Positions 46,347 through 56,952 of a DNA stretch of 64,000 nt are shown piece after piece. Numbering within the stretch: position 1 is the stretch's first letter; the number at the start of each line of letters is the position of its first letter. Both the position numbers and the translations under genes were made by a program. The stretch comes from Solicoccozyma terricola (Eukaryota > Basidiomycota > Tremellomycetes > Filobasidiales > Piskurozymaceae). The notes beneath the pieces are model-generated. The model ran no database searches and was not told where the DNA came from. It saw only the letters and a list, made by a program, of their open reading frames with translations. The DNA lies in the NCBI GenBank assembly GCA_001600875.1, contig BCLD01000002.1, positions 720,834 to 784,833 of the forward strand. The letters run 5' to 3'.

Positions 46347-49005
46347 CTATTGCCCTCTCAGGATCGAGAGCAAACCAATAGAGTTGCTCGGCTGCGGTCC
46401 AGCCGAGGCACCGGTCTGGACAGCAGCCGAGGGCTGAGGTTGACGAGGATTCGATAGCATGTTAAGGAGGTCCGCGCGGTGTCCGGTCGTGGGACTCGTG
46501 ATCGGCGGGCGGTACGATGGTTGCTGCGTGGAAACTGGATAAGGAGCGTGAGCGTTCAGAGGTTGCATTTGCTGGTGAGCGTTAGCCTGTTGAGCTAGGA
46601 GCATAGGTATGTGCGCCGATGGGTAAGTCGGCGATGGTGCGTGGAAACTCGGTTGTTGGAGGTTGGCAGGGATATGATGACGTGGCGGAGTTGCCAGTAG
46701 CGTTCCGTTTGGCAGTACGAATTGCGTTGGTGGGGGTGGGCGCATCGACGGGAAGGATAGCAGTGGCGGATGTTGTTGCATCGTTGGCTGTTGTGGCGAG
46801 TTGGCCGTAGGTCCGACGATACTTGATAGCACGTTATCGAGTAAAGCCTTCTGCTTGCGTTCTCGCTCCATGACCCTTCCCACCTTCTCCACGATCTCAG
46901 CGTCTGAATCACGCCGACCATGACGAGAAGGTCGTGCCGGACCGAGAGGAGATTTAGCGACGAGTGAGGGAGGCTGGAATGTGCGAGGTGGAGTTCGAAG
47001 AGCGACGGTGGTGGGAAGCGATTGTTGGCTGTTGTCGTGTAATTGAGGTGCCGATGGTGGTGATGGCATTCGCGGGAGTGGTGGTGCCAAGTCGGGGATC
47101 GGCGGACGAGCGTGTGAGACCTGTGCGTTAACTTGCCCGTTTGCCGTTTCAAGGACGGGTTGTGGGTTTGTGTGTGTCATTGCAGCCTGTGGCCCCGCTG
47201 CGAAGAGTTGCTTGAGAATATCTGGCATGTCGTTACTGGGCACTGCAGCGGGTGTGGGTTGATGTTGAGGCGGTAAAGTGCTATGTTGCATCGCAGCCGC
47301 GGAAATAGCCAACTTTGATAGCATGTCCTGGAGCGAATCACCTCCTACATCCACGGGTTCCGTAGATGCTGGAAAAGCGGAAGTGACGACCGGCGTTGGT
47401 TCATGTGGTTGTAGTGTACGTGGACGGTGGATCTTGAGCCATTGTTTGAGGGGTCTATGTAGCGAGTGTTGGCCCGGATCAGTACCAACATGTTATTCCA
47501 ACGACCGTCTCCATCTCAAACTCACCCGACGAAAGGCGCTATCATGTAAAATTTGGGTCCCTTTTTCCCCGCAACTTTCTTCGTTTTCCATGTCGGTAGA
47601 TCAGTGAGCTTGAACCAATCGATTGCCTGGCCAGATGCCAGACCCAGACCCGAGTTTGTCAGTTACCAAGTCTCGAACCCAAACTCCCAAACGAAATGAC
47701 AACCCACACTGATCTCCTTCCTCGTTTGAGTCTCAAATACCGTATCTTCCGGAACCCCAGGACAGATATACAATGTTATCTTCTGATCAACCGATATCAC
47801 CTCGATGTAATCCTGGACATTCAGATACGGCGTGACGTCGAATCCCGTTTCCTCTTGAACCTGAACCCAACACCGGGGTTCGAAGGATATTTTAGCAAAC
47901 TGCCAAATGGGGAAACCGAGAACGGATTATTCTCACTTCACGAGCAGCACATCTCCATTTATCTTCCTCGATATTGATTTTCCCTTTCGGAAAACCCCAA
48001 GATGCTCCAGCTTTCCAACCTTTGACGAGCAGGCACTGTGGAATAGGGACAATTGGATGTGTGATTAGTTGAAATGGCTTGGGAGGAGGAACGACACAGA
48101 AAAGCCGGGATGTAACGTATTTCAATCGTACACCGAAACAACCTCATTCGCGCAAATCCATACGTCGCATCTCTTTCATGTCTTTGCATGTCCTCCCACA
48201 ACATTGTCTTTTACCGCCATTCGATACACAACCCCAACCGTACACCCACCTCTCCTCGTTCTCCCTATCGCAATCACCCAAAACACCATCTACCCCCTCT
48301 CGACCAACCTCACAAACTCACTTTATCCCACGTCTCATTTATCAAAATCCCACCACAAACCGGAACCCTCAATTTATACTCCATAAATCTCTCATAAGCT
48401 CTCCCGCTAACGAAATCATCTTTCGACCAACTTCCCTCTACGCCTGAAATTTCAGGATCAGGTAATGGGAGTTCAGTGTATTGGAAGAATAATTCACTGA
48501 AATGTCGAAGGGAATATGAAGGGAGTTGGGGAATTTGAGGTCGGATGAAATCTTCGTAGAACCAATGACTGGTTGGATTTGTATGGTTGTCATTAGTAGA
48601 AATAGTGGTAGTAAGGTGACGAGTTGGATGGTTGACTTACGCTTGTTCTAATTGGAAACAAATACGTTCAGCTGATGATAGTTCCTCTTCCGGAAGGTTC
48701 AAAATAAACCGACTACATCCCATAACCCAGCTGTGGCAATCAGCATATGATCGGACAGTTCCTCATGACGAGAAAACAACCACGAACCTAGAAAGATCCT
48801 CAAATATCTCATGAATCGTAGCATTCTGATACCATCCAGCGCCACCGCCCACGTTCAGCATCCCATCATTCATTCCAGCATCAGCAGAAGTCGATGCGAT
48901 CGGTGCATCTTCCTGTATCATCACTTGATTGTCGGGGTATGAGGTGGGGACTTGAGGGACCTTGTTGCGACGAGGTTTCTTAGGGACGGAGGTGGGTGTT
49001 GTCAT
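46347..49005 (-). CDS. DCP2: mRNA-decapping enzyme Dcp2
   Basis: Removes the 5' cap from mRNA together with Dcp1, in P-bodies. Starts at ATG 49005 with a basic tail ([20 protein letters not shown]). The N-terminal regulatory domain has [20 protein letters not shown] and [20 protein letters not shown]. The Nudix fold follows, with [16 protein letters not shown] and [13 protein letters not shown], matching GX5EX7REUXEEXGU, then [20 protein letters not shown] and a Box-B-like [16 protein letters not shown]. The C-terminal exon of 335 codons is disordered, Pro/Gln-rich, with short leucine-rich helices ([27 protein letters not shown] and the terminal GLLSILRG) like the HLMs that bind Edc3 and Pat1 in other fungi. 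Stop at 46347. Confidence 0.95.
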
Positions 49006-49323
49006 CGTGAAACGATTAGGTGGGTAGGGAACGTTTGCAGCGAATTGGTGTAAGTAGGATGAAGGCGGAAAGAAAGGCAGAAGGAGGATGGTGGGGGGGA
49101 TGGTGGGGGGGATGGTGGGGTGGTGGGGTGGTGGGGTGGTGAGGAGGGTCGGATGAGTGAGTGGGGATGGTAATGTAAGCGAGGAGGAGAGGATGTTGTG
49201 AATACGTTGTAGATGGGTTGGTGGTGGTTAGACGGGGACCAGCTTCGTCATAACGGACATCATCACTCTCCATGTCCGCGTTTGGGTGGCAAATCATTGT
49301 ATTACATCGGGGGACGGGTGATA

Positions 49324-50199
49324 TCAGGGCAATCTAAAGAGTATATCAAGGAACGGGACCCTTTCCATAGGCGAACCATCGTCCTCCTCCTCCATTTCCT
49401 CCATTTCCTCCGACGCTTTCTTAAGCAGGGCCAAAACTTCATTAATAACAGTTTCATCCTTTCCCTTTCCCTTTCCCTTTCCCTCCAATCTAGGCAGTGC
49501 CTCCATTATGTTCCGCACAAGAGGCTTGAAATCGAGGTTGGGTTTGCCAGACGCCCTATTCTTGAGACGCTTCTTCAGCAGTTGAAGGTATACGCAGGTG
49601 GGCAGGACAATCAGTTGGGTGTAATTGACGTCATGGCATAATCCATACCCACCTTTCTACTCAAACGCTTATTCAAAATATCCTTCAAATCTTCAAAGAG
49701 CTTCAGACGTTCCTCTGTGCGCATGCCCTTGCACAATTCCCATCGGCCACGATAACGCCGTGCCAGCAATTCGTAAAAGTCATTGACCGATTCTGCTAGC
49801 ATTGATATCGTTATTTTTTTTATCTTCTTTTGTTTGCGTAAGCTGAGGGGGAGGGGTCAGGGACCCTTCGTTCTCTGTATCGAGGTTGCTCCTTCCTGAT
49901 CGATTGTCAATGTCACCAGTGTCGGTAGGTGGGTTCGTCGTGTCATCGTCCGGACATAAAGTACCATCTCGAGCTGAGGCAAGGGTGATCGGAATATCCA
50001 CATCAGTGCTGGGGTCAAGAGACGAAACCCTCCGAGGTGAATTCAGCACAGTTGACGAAGAAAGCTGTTGACCGTGAAATAACAGGGACTGTTTATCTTT
50101 GTCATAAGCAAAATCGAAAATGTCTGTCCGTGTTGGCTCTGGCTTCTCATTGCATGATTTAAAGGATTGTAGAGACTTAGAGGATGGTGTAGACTCCAT
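49324..50199 (-). CDS. Hypothetical protein, frame interrupted at an A8 homopolymer
   Basis: An open frame from ATG 50199 (MESTPSSKSLQSFKSCNE) continues for 139 codons of polar, Ser/Thr/Asp-rich sequence and stops at 49780. A second frame overlaps it (MLAESVNDFYELLARRYRGR) and continues through an intron (about 49537-49608 by coordinates) into KRLKNRASGKPNLDFKPLV, RNIMEALPRLEGKGKGKGK and EEMEEMEEEDDGSP, ending at 49324. The frames meet at a run of eight A (sense) near 49813-49820; seven would fuse them. Either a sequencing or assembly error, a real frameshift, or two separate products. The second part is helical and may be a conserved domain, but I do not recognise it. Confidence 0.5.
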
Positions 50200-50313
50200 A
50201 TCGTTTGGATTTGCAGTTGTCGTTGATGTGGTTTAGTGAGTAGTGAAACAGGACATCCCCTTCCCAACATCTGTCTTATATACAGTCAAGAAATTGGGAA
50301 AAACGGCGGAGTA

Positions 50314-50643
50314 TCACCTTATCAAAGGAACGAATACTGTCTGACTCCCAATACGTCTCTTACACGCTTCGAGGGTTGTGAGATGGACACGGGAACCTTT
50401 CGAAGGAATGTACATCCAGATATCAAAGAGGAGACAGCGACGTCCCCAGCCATTCAAAGGTTCACTCAAACGCTGACCTCCTGTGTTCATCTCTATGATG
50501 AAAAGTATGCGTCCAGTCACAACTCCTGGGTATATGGGCTCCATCCTTTGCCACATCTGTCCGTTGCGAGTCGCGGCAGAGCCAGTTTCGAACACTTTAT
50601 CCAGTGATGCGGACAAATATCGATTGTGTTTCGACGTGAGCAA
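50314..50643 (-). CDS. Possible hypothetical protein exon(s)
   Basis: A 109-codon minus frame (LDKVFETGSAATRNGQMWQR, PGVVTGRILFIIEMNTGG, RCLLFDIWMYIPSKG) has better composition than the overlapping plus frame. More minus-strand coding-like pieces lie upstream (50517-50771 and 50768-51097, the latter starting MASNIFTNTSPTFIPLD), so this may be the last exon of a gene starting near 51097. I could not find an exon chain that keeps frame, so treat it as tentative. Confidence 0.25.
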   Translation of the reverse strand: MLTSKHNRYLSASLDKVFETGSAATRNGQMWQRMEPIYPGVVTGRILFIIEMNTGGQRLSEPLNGWGRRCLLFDIWMYIPSKGSRVHLTTLEACKRRIGSQTVFVPLIR

Positions 50644-51150
50644 GGGCTGATGGTGAAAATATTATCGACCGTCTCATTTTCAAGTCCTTTCTCTCCTAGC
50701 CAAGTGCCAGCGGTAAAATCTGCGACCCAAGTCCCCATCTGCTGATATGTAATGAAGGCAAATACCATCATCTGAGGGACACACGTGTGGGAGCTCTTGC
50801 ACAGATAGAATTCACGTTCGTTCGTGTGAAAAATCCTGACCTAGACGACCACCACCCAGGAAGCCCAATATCGCTATCCGAGTGGTGCTTTTTTCTTTTG
50901 GTGGCATACGAACGGCACAACTGCGCCAGTACCCATTTTGACAATGAGCGGGGGTTTGGTTGACTTTGAATACGCCGCTGTAACGCACGACCACCCCTCC
51001 CGGGAGTCGGCAGATGTCGTTTTACACCCCGTATAGTTGTGCGTTTGTCAAGGGGAATGAATGTGGGAGATGTATTCGTGAAAATATTCGACGCCACGTT
51101 TCAATCGTTGGATAGCATTTAATTTCATCGAAAGGAAAAAAAAAAACATG

Positions 51151-53123
51151 CTACCTCCGCTCACTCATCCTCCTCTTCTCCAACTTCTTCTTCCTCTGAT
51201 ACTCTTTAACCGCCTGACCTCCTGTCGAATGCGTCTTGACGTGAGGCTGCCCACTAGTATCAACGAATCTAAACCGACTTTTCCCAACGTCCACGTTCGT
51301 GCTATGTTCTTCCGCGACTTTTTCCGCTTCGGCAACCACCGATTGAACATCTGATTTCCCTTCTTGTAATGTATACGGCGTCTTGTATTGGATGTTTGCA
51401 AACGCCGCTTTCCCATCCCCACCTGCATCCATCTCATCACGTGCTGTTTTGAAACTCTGGGCGACGACCACTTCATCTTTGAATTCCCATGCTCCTCTTT
51501 CAAGTCCAGGTACTTTCCCGACTGTGTCCCTTTGAGTGAACACTGAATCATCGATCGTGTCCCCTCCTTCATTCATCGCGGCTTCATGTGCCATCTCGCC
51601 TGCTGCTTCGATCGATACACTCGGATGTAACAATCGAGTATTCCGCTCTTGTTGTTCGGTACGAATGTTGGCGATGTGAGGTGTAGTTGTAGATCGGGGA
51701 TGTCGAACTCCGAGATGTTTCTCCATCGCGGTTTGGAATGGTGTTTGTAGGATCTGGAGGGAGGGGGGGGGGGGGGGAGGGGGGGAAAACGTTGTCAGCG
51801 TTGTTCCCAAGCATGTAATGCGAAAATTATAGCCGAGAAGAAGGGGTAGAATTCAGAAAGCCATGCATTTGAAAAACTGTGTAACCATGTAGGTGTCTTA
51901 AAGACTAATCGATTTTTATGATTCATCAGAAGGAAAGGGGGNAGGGGNGGGGGGNGGGGGGGGGGGGGGGGNGGAAGGAAAAGTTGAGAAAGAGGAAAAT
52001 AACGCTCACCTTTATGATACGAATAGACCGAAAAAAGAAAGACGAGAAAAAAAAAACAAAGTCGCAAGGAAAAAAAGTCAGCATGCGTAATTCCAAAGAT
52101 CCATCATTTCAATCCCCAACCCCCCTTCCCCATCTCTTTCCTCTTTATAATCTTTTCAATCTCAGAAAGTGAAGAAAAAAGCGTAACCATGTCTTTTATT
52201 TAGATAGTCTTTTGAACGAAGGTTATGTCATGTGTTTCGATCATCATTGAAAGAAAAGATCGAAAAAGAAAGAGAGAGAAAAAAACGAAAAAAAGAGAAA
52301 AAACGCCCTCTTCCGTTCCCCCCCCCAAAACTCACCTTCCCATCCCTCTTCCAACCTTCTTCCTCATTCATCAACCTAACAACCGCCTCCACCCTCTTCT
52401 TCCCCACTCCATATTTCTCACTCAACTTGGCCACACTTAATCCGATTGATTGTTCATTGGATTTGGGGTTCGGGTTGTATCCTAGGGAATCTAGGTATAT
52501 CATTCGATGGAGTTGGGAGGAGAGAGGTGCGGGGGGACGGAATGTTGGGTTTGTTGGGAATGGCTGGGGGGTGCGGGTGGGGGTGGGGGGGGGAGGGAGA
52601 AGGAAGGAAAGGAGAAGAGGGAACAGGACGTTGGAAAAAGGGGAAGGAGGAAAAAAAGAAAAAAAAAGAAAAGAAAAGAAAAAAACACGAATCAATACGA
52701 GACGAAACCCCCCTCTCCCCCCCCGCGCGATCTAAAACTCACCACATTCCCACCTAACCAATTCGATCCATTCTCTTTCGGATACTTGTAACTTCTCCCA
52801 ACTTTCATCAACCAATTTTCGTATCCTGGTTTTAACGATTCATCGAATGAAGGAGTAGATGATGTTGATTGATCGATTGTGATTGAATCAACGTGGATAT
52901 CATGATTGGATGATGTGGAAGATGGTGTAGAAGAAGAAGGAGAAGGTGTAGAAGACGACGAAGCAGCCTCCGAAGTATCCTCCGAAGCAACCTTGGAAGA
53001 CGTCGAAGCCGCCTCGGAAGCTACAAATCTCAAACAATCCCCACAAGCCTTTTTCCTCCCTGCCAACCTTGAAGGTCCGGGTCTCTCCAAACACCTCAAC
53101 AGTGCAACAGACCGTAGCGTCAT
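51151..53123 (-). CDS. Mitochondrial small-subunit ribosomal protein mS45 (Bot1/MRPS35 family)
   Basis: Component of the fungal mitoribosomal small subunit (eukaryotic mitochondrial regulator/Bot1 domain). Starts at ATG 53123 with a mitochondrial-type leader (MTLRSVALLRCLERPG, Arg-rich without acids). Then an acidic/Ser linker, YENWLMKVGRSYKYPKENG, and the family core PTFRPPAPLSSQLHRMIYLD, IGLSVAKLSEKYGVGKKRVE and AVVRLMNEEEGWKRDGK. Next exon: LQTPFQTAMEKHLGVRHP-like block and LHPSVSIEAAGEMAHEAAM. The C-terminus ends VKEYQRKKKLEKRRMSERR-stop at 51151. Four exons; the introns hold long G/C homopolymers and scattered N (51942-51972). It is divergent from STN1 with a 445-bp promoter between. Confidence 0.8.
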
Positions 53124-53187
53124 TCGTTATACCAAGGAAGAGGGAAAGAAGGAGGGAGGGGGAGGGAGGGGGAGGGGGAGAGGGAGT

Positions 53188-53221
53188 TGATTGTGGATTG
53201 TGGATTGTGGATTGTGGATTG
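53188..53221. repeat. GATTGTG 7-bp tandem repeat
   Basis: About five units of GATTGTG between the divergent mS45 and STN1 genes. Confidence 0.85.
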
Positions 53222-53351
53222 AGAAAAGAGGGGAGGGATATCCAGAGGTTGTGAGAGAAAGTTGTTTCGATGGTTGGGTTGGTTCATTAGGCGCGGGAGT
53301 GGGGTGCACACAGAAGCGCGGGGGGGGGAAGGGGGGAGGGGGCGGGTGAGT

Positions 53352-53482
53352 CCCGCATTCCCCCGATTGAATCCCGCATTGCTCCCGCCCCAGCCCCGCA
53401 TAAACCCGAGTGAGTCCCGCATGATTGCTATTGAGCCCCGCATGATCCCCTCCCCCTCCCCCTCCTCCCCTGAGTCCCGCAT
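53352..53482. promoter_or_regulatory. Array of CCCGCAT motifs spaced by about 21 bp, in the mS45/STN1 promoter
   Basis: CCCGCAT starts at 53352, 53373, 53395, 53416, 53437 and 53476: spacings 21, 22, 21, 21 and 39 bp, about two helical turns. Four copies are preceded by GAGTC or GAGCC. It lies 87-217 bp upstream of the STN1 start. Confidence 0.5.
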
Positions 53483-53568
53483 TGTCCCACCCGCGGTGAC
53501 TACCCGTCCTCGTTTTAAATGTCAACAACCCCCCTCCTATCCTGCTTCCATCCTCTGTCCCAACAACC

Positions 53569-54638
53569 ATGCACAAGTCCATTTCGGCCACGGCAACAGC
53601 AACAGAAACAACAACAGCAACGTCCCCCCCACACCCACACACTCAAACACCAACATACGATCAACTCTTATTACACGTTATTAATCCATCAAATGTTGCA
53701 AAGTTGGCTATTAGGGATGTTTATAGGTTGGAGAGTGTGAATTGGGTGGATGCGATGCGGTATAATGGTATGTCGAGCGAGTGAAGCGAGCATTCGCGGC
53801 GAACGTAGTGAGCATTTATGTCTTCGCGAGTGAAGCGAGCATTCACGGCGAACGTAGTGAGCATTTATGTCTTCGCGAGTGAAGCGAGCATTCACGGCGA
53901 ACGTAGTGAGCTTTCTTTTCTTCGCGAGCGAAGCGAGTATTCACGGCGAACGTAGTGAGCTTTCTTTTCTTCGCGAGCGAAGCGAGTATTCACGGCGAAC
54001 GCAGTGAGCTTTCTTTTCTTCGCGAGCGAAGCGAGCATTCACGGCGAACGCAGTGAGCTTTCATTTCTCTCGCATTCATCTCTTTTCGCGGAGCGAAGAT
54101 TCCTGTCTTGCGAGCGCAACGAGCATTCATTTCCTTCCTTCGTGAAGCGAAAGTCTATTATTGCGTTGCGAGCGGAGTCAGCACTATGTCTTCCGCGAGT
54201 GCAACGAGTCTTCATCTCTTTTCGCGGGAACGTAATGAGCGTTGATTTTTCTCTTCGCGGAGCGAAAGAGTAGTACGTTGAGAACGTTACTGAGTGATAT
54301 GTCATCTCCGTCTCCTGCTTTTTACCATTTCCGGTCTCAGTCTCAGTTTCCGTCTCAGTCTCAGCCTCAGTCTTCCAAGTGTATACGCTAATATCTTGTA
54401 CACTATCGCTTTCATCCCCCCCCCTCCCCCCCGCGGCGCCACAGATACTTCATTCTTTATACTCCCAAATACATGTTATCCAATTCGGTATATCAACCTT
54501 GTCGGGTTCGTTACTGCGCTTTCGTTTATTCCGATTGATAGAGATAGAGGTGGAGGGATGTGGAGAGGTGGTGGTGGTGGTGGTGGTGGTGGTGGTGGTG
54601 ATTTGAAAATGATCATTACTTGTGAGTTTGTTTGGATT

Positions 54639-54677
<39 letters not shown>

Positions 54678-56917
54678 GGAGGAGGGGGGAGGGAGGGTTC
54701 GGATCTCGGGTCTCGGATAGGTAGCTGATTTGTTTATTGCTGCGTGATAGTGGATGATGGAGATGGAGAGAATACGATTCAGGTCATTACGATACTTGAA
54801 CCTAGATTAATCACATCCCCCGCGTCAATCCCTTCCGCATCAACATCAACATCAACATCAATATCGACATCGACATCCACATCAAGGAAGAACGGAAATG
54901 TTAAATCAAACAACTTCACAACAATCACATCCACATATCCATCGACTAAATCCAACCTTTCACATTCCAATCATCATACCAAAACCCCAGAAATCGAATC
55001 ATCAACACGATTTACAACACCTTCAAATTATCGAAATACAATTCTTGCTCCACTCGAAGAACAAGATCGAATAGGTCCAAATGGTTATCCATCTTCAGAT
55101 CCAAACGTGAATGCATTCAAACATAATCGTAGGTTCATACCTCAATCCATAGTCACCCGTTCAAATTCCAATACAATAAAACAGAACAAGGGGAATGAGG
55201 ATGTAAAGGAATGGAAATATGATTTCCCAGATTGGGTGGTTGGTGATGTGATTTCTGTGATTGGAAAAGTTAAAGAGTGGAAGAGGAAGAAGGGAAATTG
55301 GGTTAGGGAGGTCGAGGTTGTGATTAGAGATGGGGGTGTTATCGGTGAGTTGACTCTTTTCACTTTGGGAAATGATTTCTTCCTAAAACAAATAAATATG
55401 CAACAAGATACTGATGGGTGTTATTGTCGGTACCGGGTTTTGGGGGGGTTGTTTTTGGCGGTTTGGAATGTGGAACGGGTTGACATAGAAAAAGTAACAC
55501 CTGCAGATGAACATACCCACATCCACCAAACCAAACTCGCATGGTCCAATACATACACACATCCTCTCCCCTCTCCTTTGGATATTCCACCTCAAACGCC
55601 TTCCACGCCTACCACTCCTCCCTCTAAAAGAGCACGTGAATGTGCAGAGCAGCTGAGGAGTAGTCCGGCTGGTTCGGTGGTTACGGATGGAGGTAGTACT
55701 GTTGTTGATTCACCAGCGAGAGTGAGTGGCGTGGCGTGTAGGATTGAATTTCGGTAGGTGCACGAGGCGTGACGGTTGACGGTTTTCGCGGCTTTGTGGG
55801 GTTTTAGCTCCGACATCCGAGTAAATTAAGATCGGTACATATCACTTTACCCCGATTACGACATTACGTATCGACGTATATCTCAACCCAATCGACCCCG
55901 TTTTGGTCGGGTTTAGGATTCGAAGATGAAAGAGGATGGGAAGCGTTGAGAGGTTATTTACCAGAGTTATGTGATACCGGGATAAAGCGTGGAAGGCGAG
56001 AACGGGAGATTGATCGAATGGTGGGCGGTGGAGGTGGAGATACAACGCCTAGAGCAGGGAAGATCGTGTATTTCGAGGAAGGCACACCGTTGAGTTCGAA
56101 GATGTCTCGGAGAAGGGTTGAGGAGGATGTCACGGCGATGGAGACTCAAGCAACCTTCAACGCCACGCTGAGTCCCATCACCCTCGACGAACTCCAATAC
56201 GTACCTCATCTTAGGTTATTCGCACGTCGATTATTCGACATGGCACAACGTCGAAAATCGGATCCTTCATACGACGGCAAGAAGAGATACTCTAGTGTCG
56301 AGGAAGCCACGGTAGCGCGAAGGAAGAAAAGGCAAACGAGGAGAAGAAGGATGAGCAGGATTTTTCAAAATATCTTGATCGAGCTGTCTACAAGCGGTTG
56401 GGTGGTCGAGGTGGAATTATCAGAGAGCGAGGTGGGAAGAAGACAAAATCAGAAAAAGGCTAGGGATTTGACCTTGGACAGCTCCATGGCGGATTCCACG
56501 GTCAATTCAACATACATCTCAGCACTCAATGCCAGCATTACCTCGACTTGGGGAGGTGAACGAGAGGAAAACGGATCATCAGACGATACTGACGGCGAAC
56601 CGCAAGTCAAGCCAGAGTTTGATCACGTCGGGTACCTTCCCCTCACTCAACCAATCATTGGCCGTGTTATCCTATACATCTTAAAACTCGAGGCCAGTAC
56701 ACGGGGCATACACATATACATACCGACAAATGACCCTCGAAGAAAAAACGGCATGGATATCAGTGCCATTGCGAATCGTCTCAAGCAGCTTGCACATCGA
56801 TGGGAACGCGTCAACGAAAGCATGGTTGAAGAGGGCCTTCAGACGTTGTTTGACGATGGCCACATCGTCAGGTGGGGAGCGGGGTGGTGGCCTGCGAACG
56901 TTCCTCTGCCTAAATGA
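53569..56917 (+). CDS. STN1: CST complex subunit Stn1 (telomere capping)
   Basis: OB-fold protein that, with Ten1 and Ctc1/Cdc13, protects chromosome ends and recruits DNA polymerase alpha. Exon 1 53569-53767 encodes a Thr/Pro-rich start, then AIRDVYRLESVNWVDAMRYN. Exon 2 54445-54549 encodes TSFFILPNTCYPIRYINLV and GFVTALSFIPIDRD, the hydrophobic beginning of the Stn1 OB fold. Exon 3 from 54751 starts VDDGDGENTIQVITIL (the DDGS/T-like turn) followed by a Ser/Thr-rich insert and WVVGDVISVIGKVKEWK, EVEVVIRDGG. A phase 2 intron near 55755-55831 leads to SVHITLPRLRHYVSTYIS, TPFWSGLGFEDERGWEALRG and a C-terminal part with winged-helix-like stretches (ISAIANRLKQLAHRWERVNE, GLQTLFDDGHIVRWGAGWW). Stop at 56917. 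Intron 1 is 677 nt and contains the 49-bp satellite. Long insertions in the OB domain are unusual. Confidence 0.75.
53777..54070 (+). repeat. 49-bp satellite in intron 1 of STN1, about six units
   Basis: Units start at 53781, 53830, 53879 and 53928 and continue at 49-bp steps. Each holds GCGAGTGAAGCGAGCATTC (or GCGAGCGAAGCGAG), then GGCGAACGTAGTGAGC and a T-rich TTTCTTTTCTTC spacer. From about 54071 to 54275 the pattern decays into related pieces such as GCGGAGCGAAGATTC and GGAACGTAATGAGC. The motif contains short inverted repeats (CGAGTGAAGCGAG). Confidence 0.9.
54565..54676 (+). repeat. (GGT)n and a G homopolymer in intron 2 of STN1
   Basis: A run of about twelve GGT/GTG triplets is followed by an unbroken run of about 35 G (54641-54676). 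Both lie inside intron 54550-54750. Confidence 0.85.
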
Positions 56918-56952
56918 CACACTATTCCTATTCGGCTTTACTCGTAACAACA

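Noticed and set aside
50236..50607. 123-codon plus-strand ORF as a gene
   Set aside because: Composition is poor compared with the overlapping minus frame, and there is no motif; neither is strongly supported.
53120..53482. Minus-strand repetitive ORF with MRDS/NAGL heptads as a gene
   Set aside because: The openness follows from the 21-bp repeat period; it sits between two start codons and has no non-repeat part.
53777..54275. Satellite as a CRISPR array
   Set aside because: Units are continuous 49-bp repeats without unique spacers, in a fungal intron and without cas genes.
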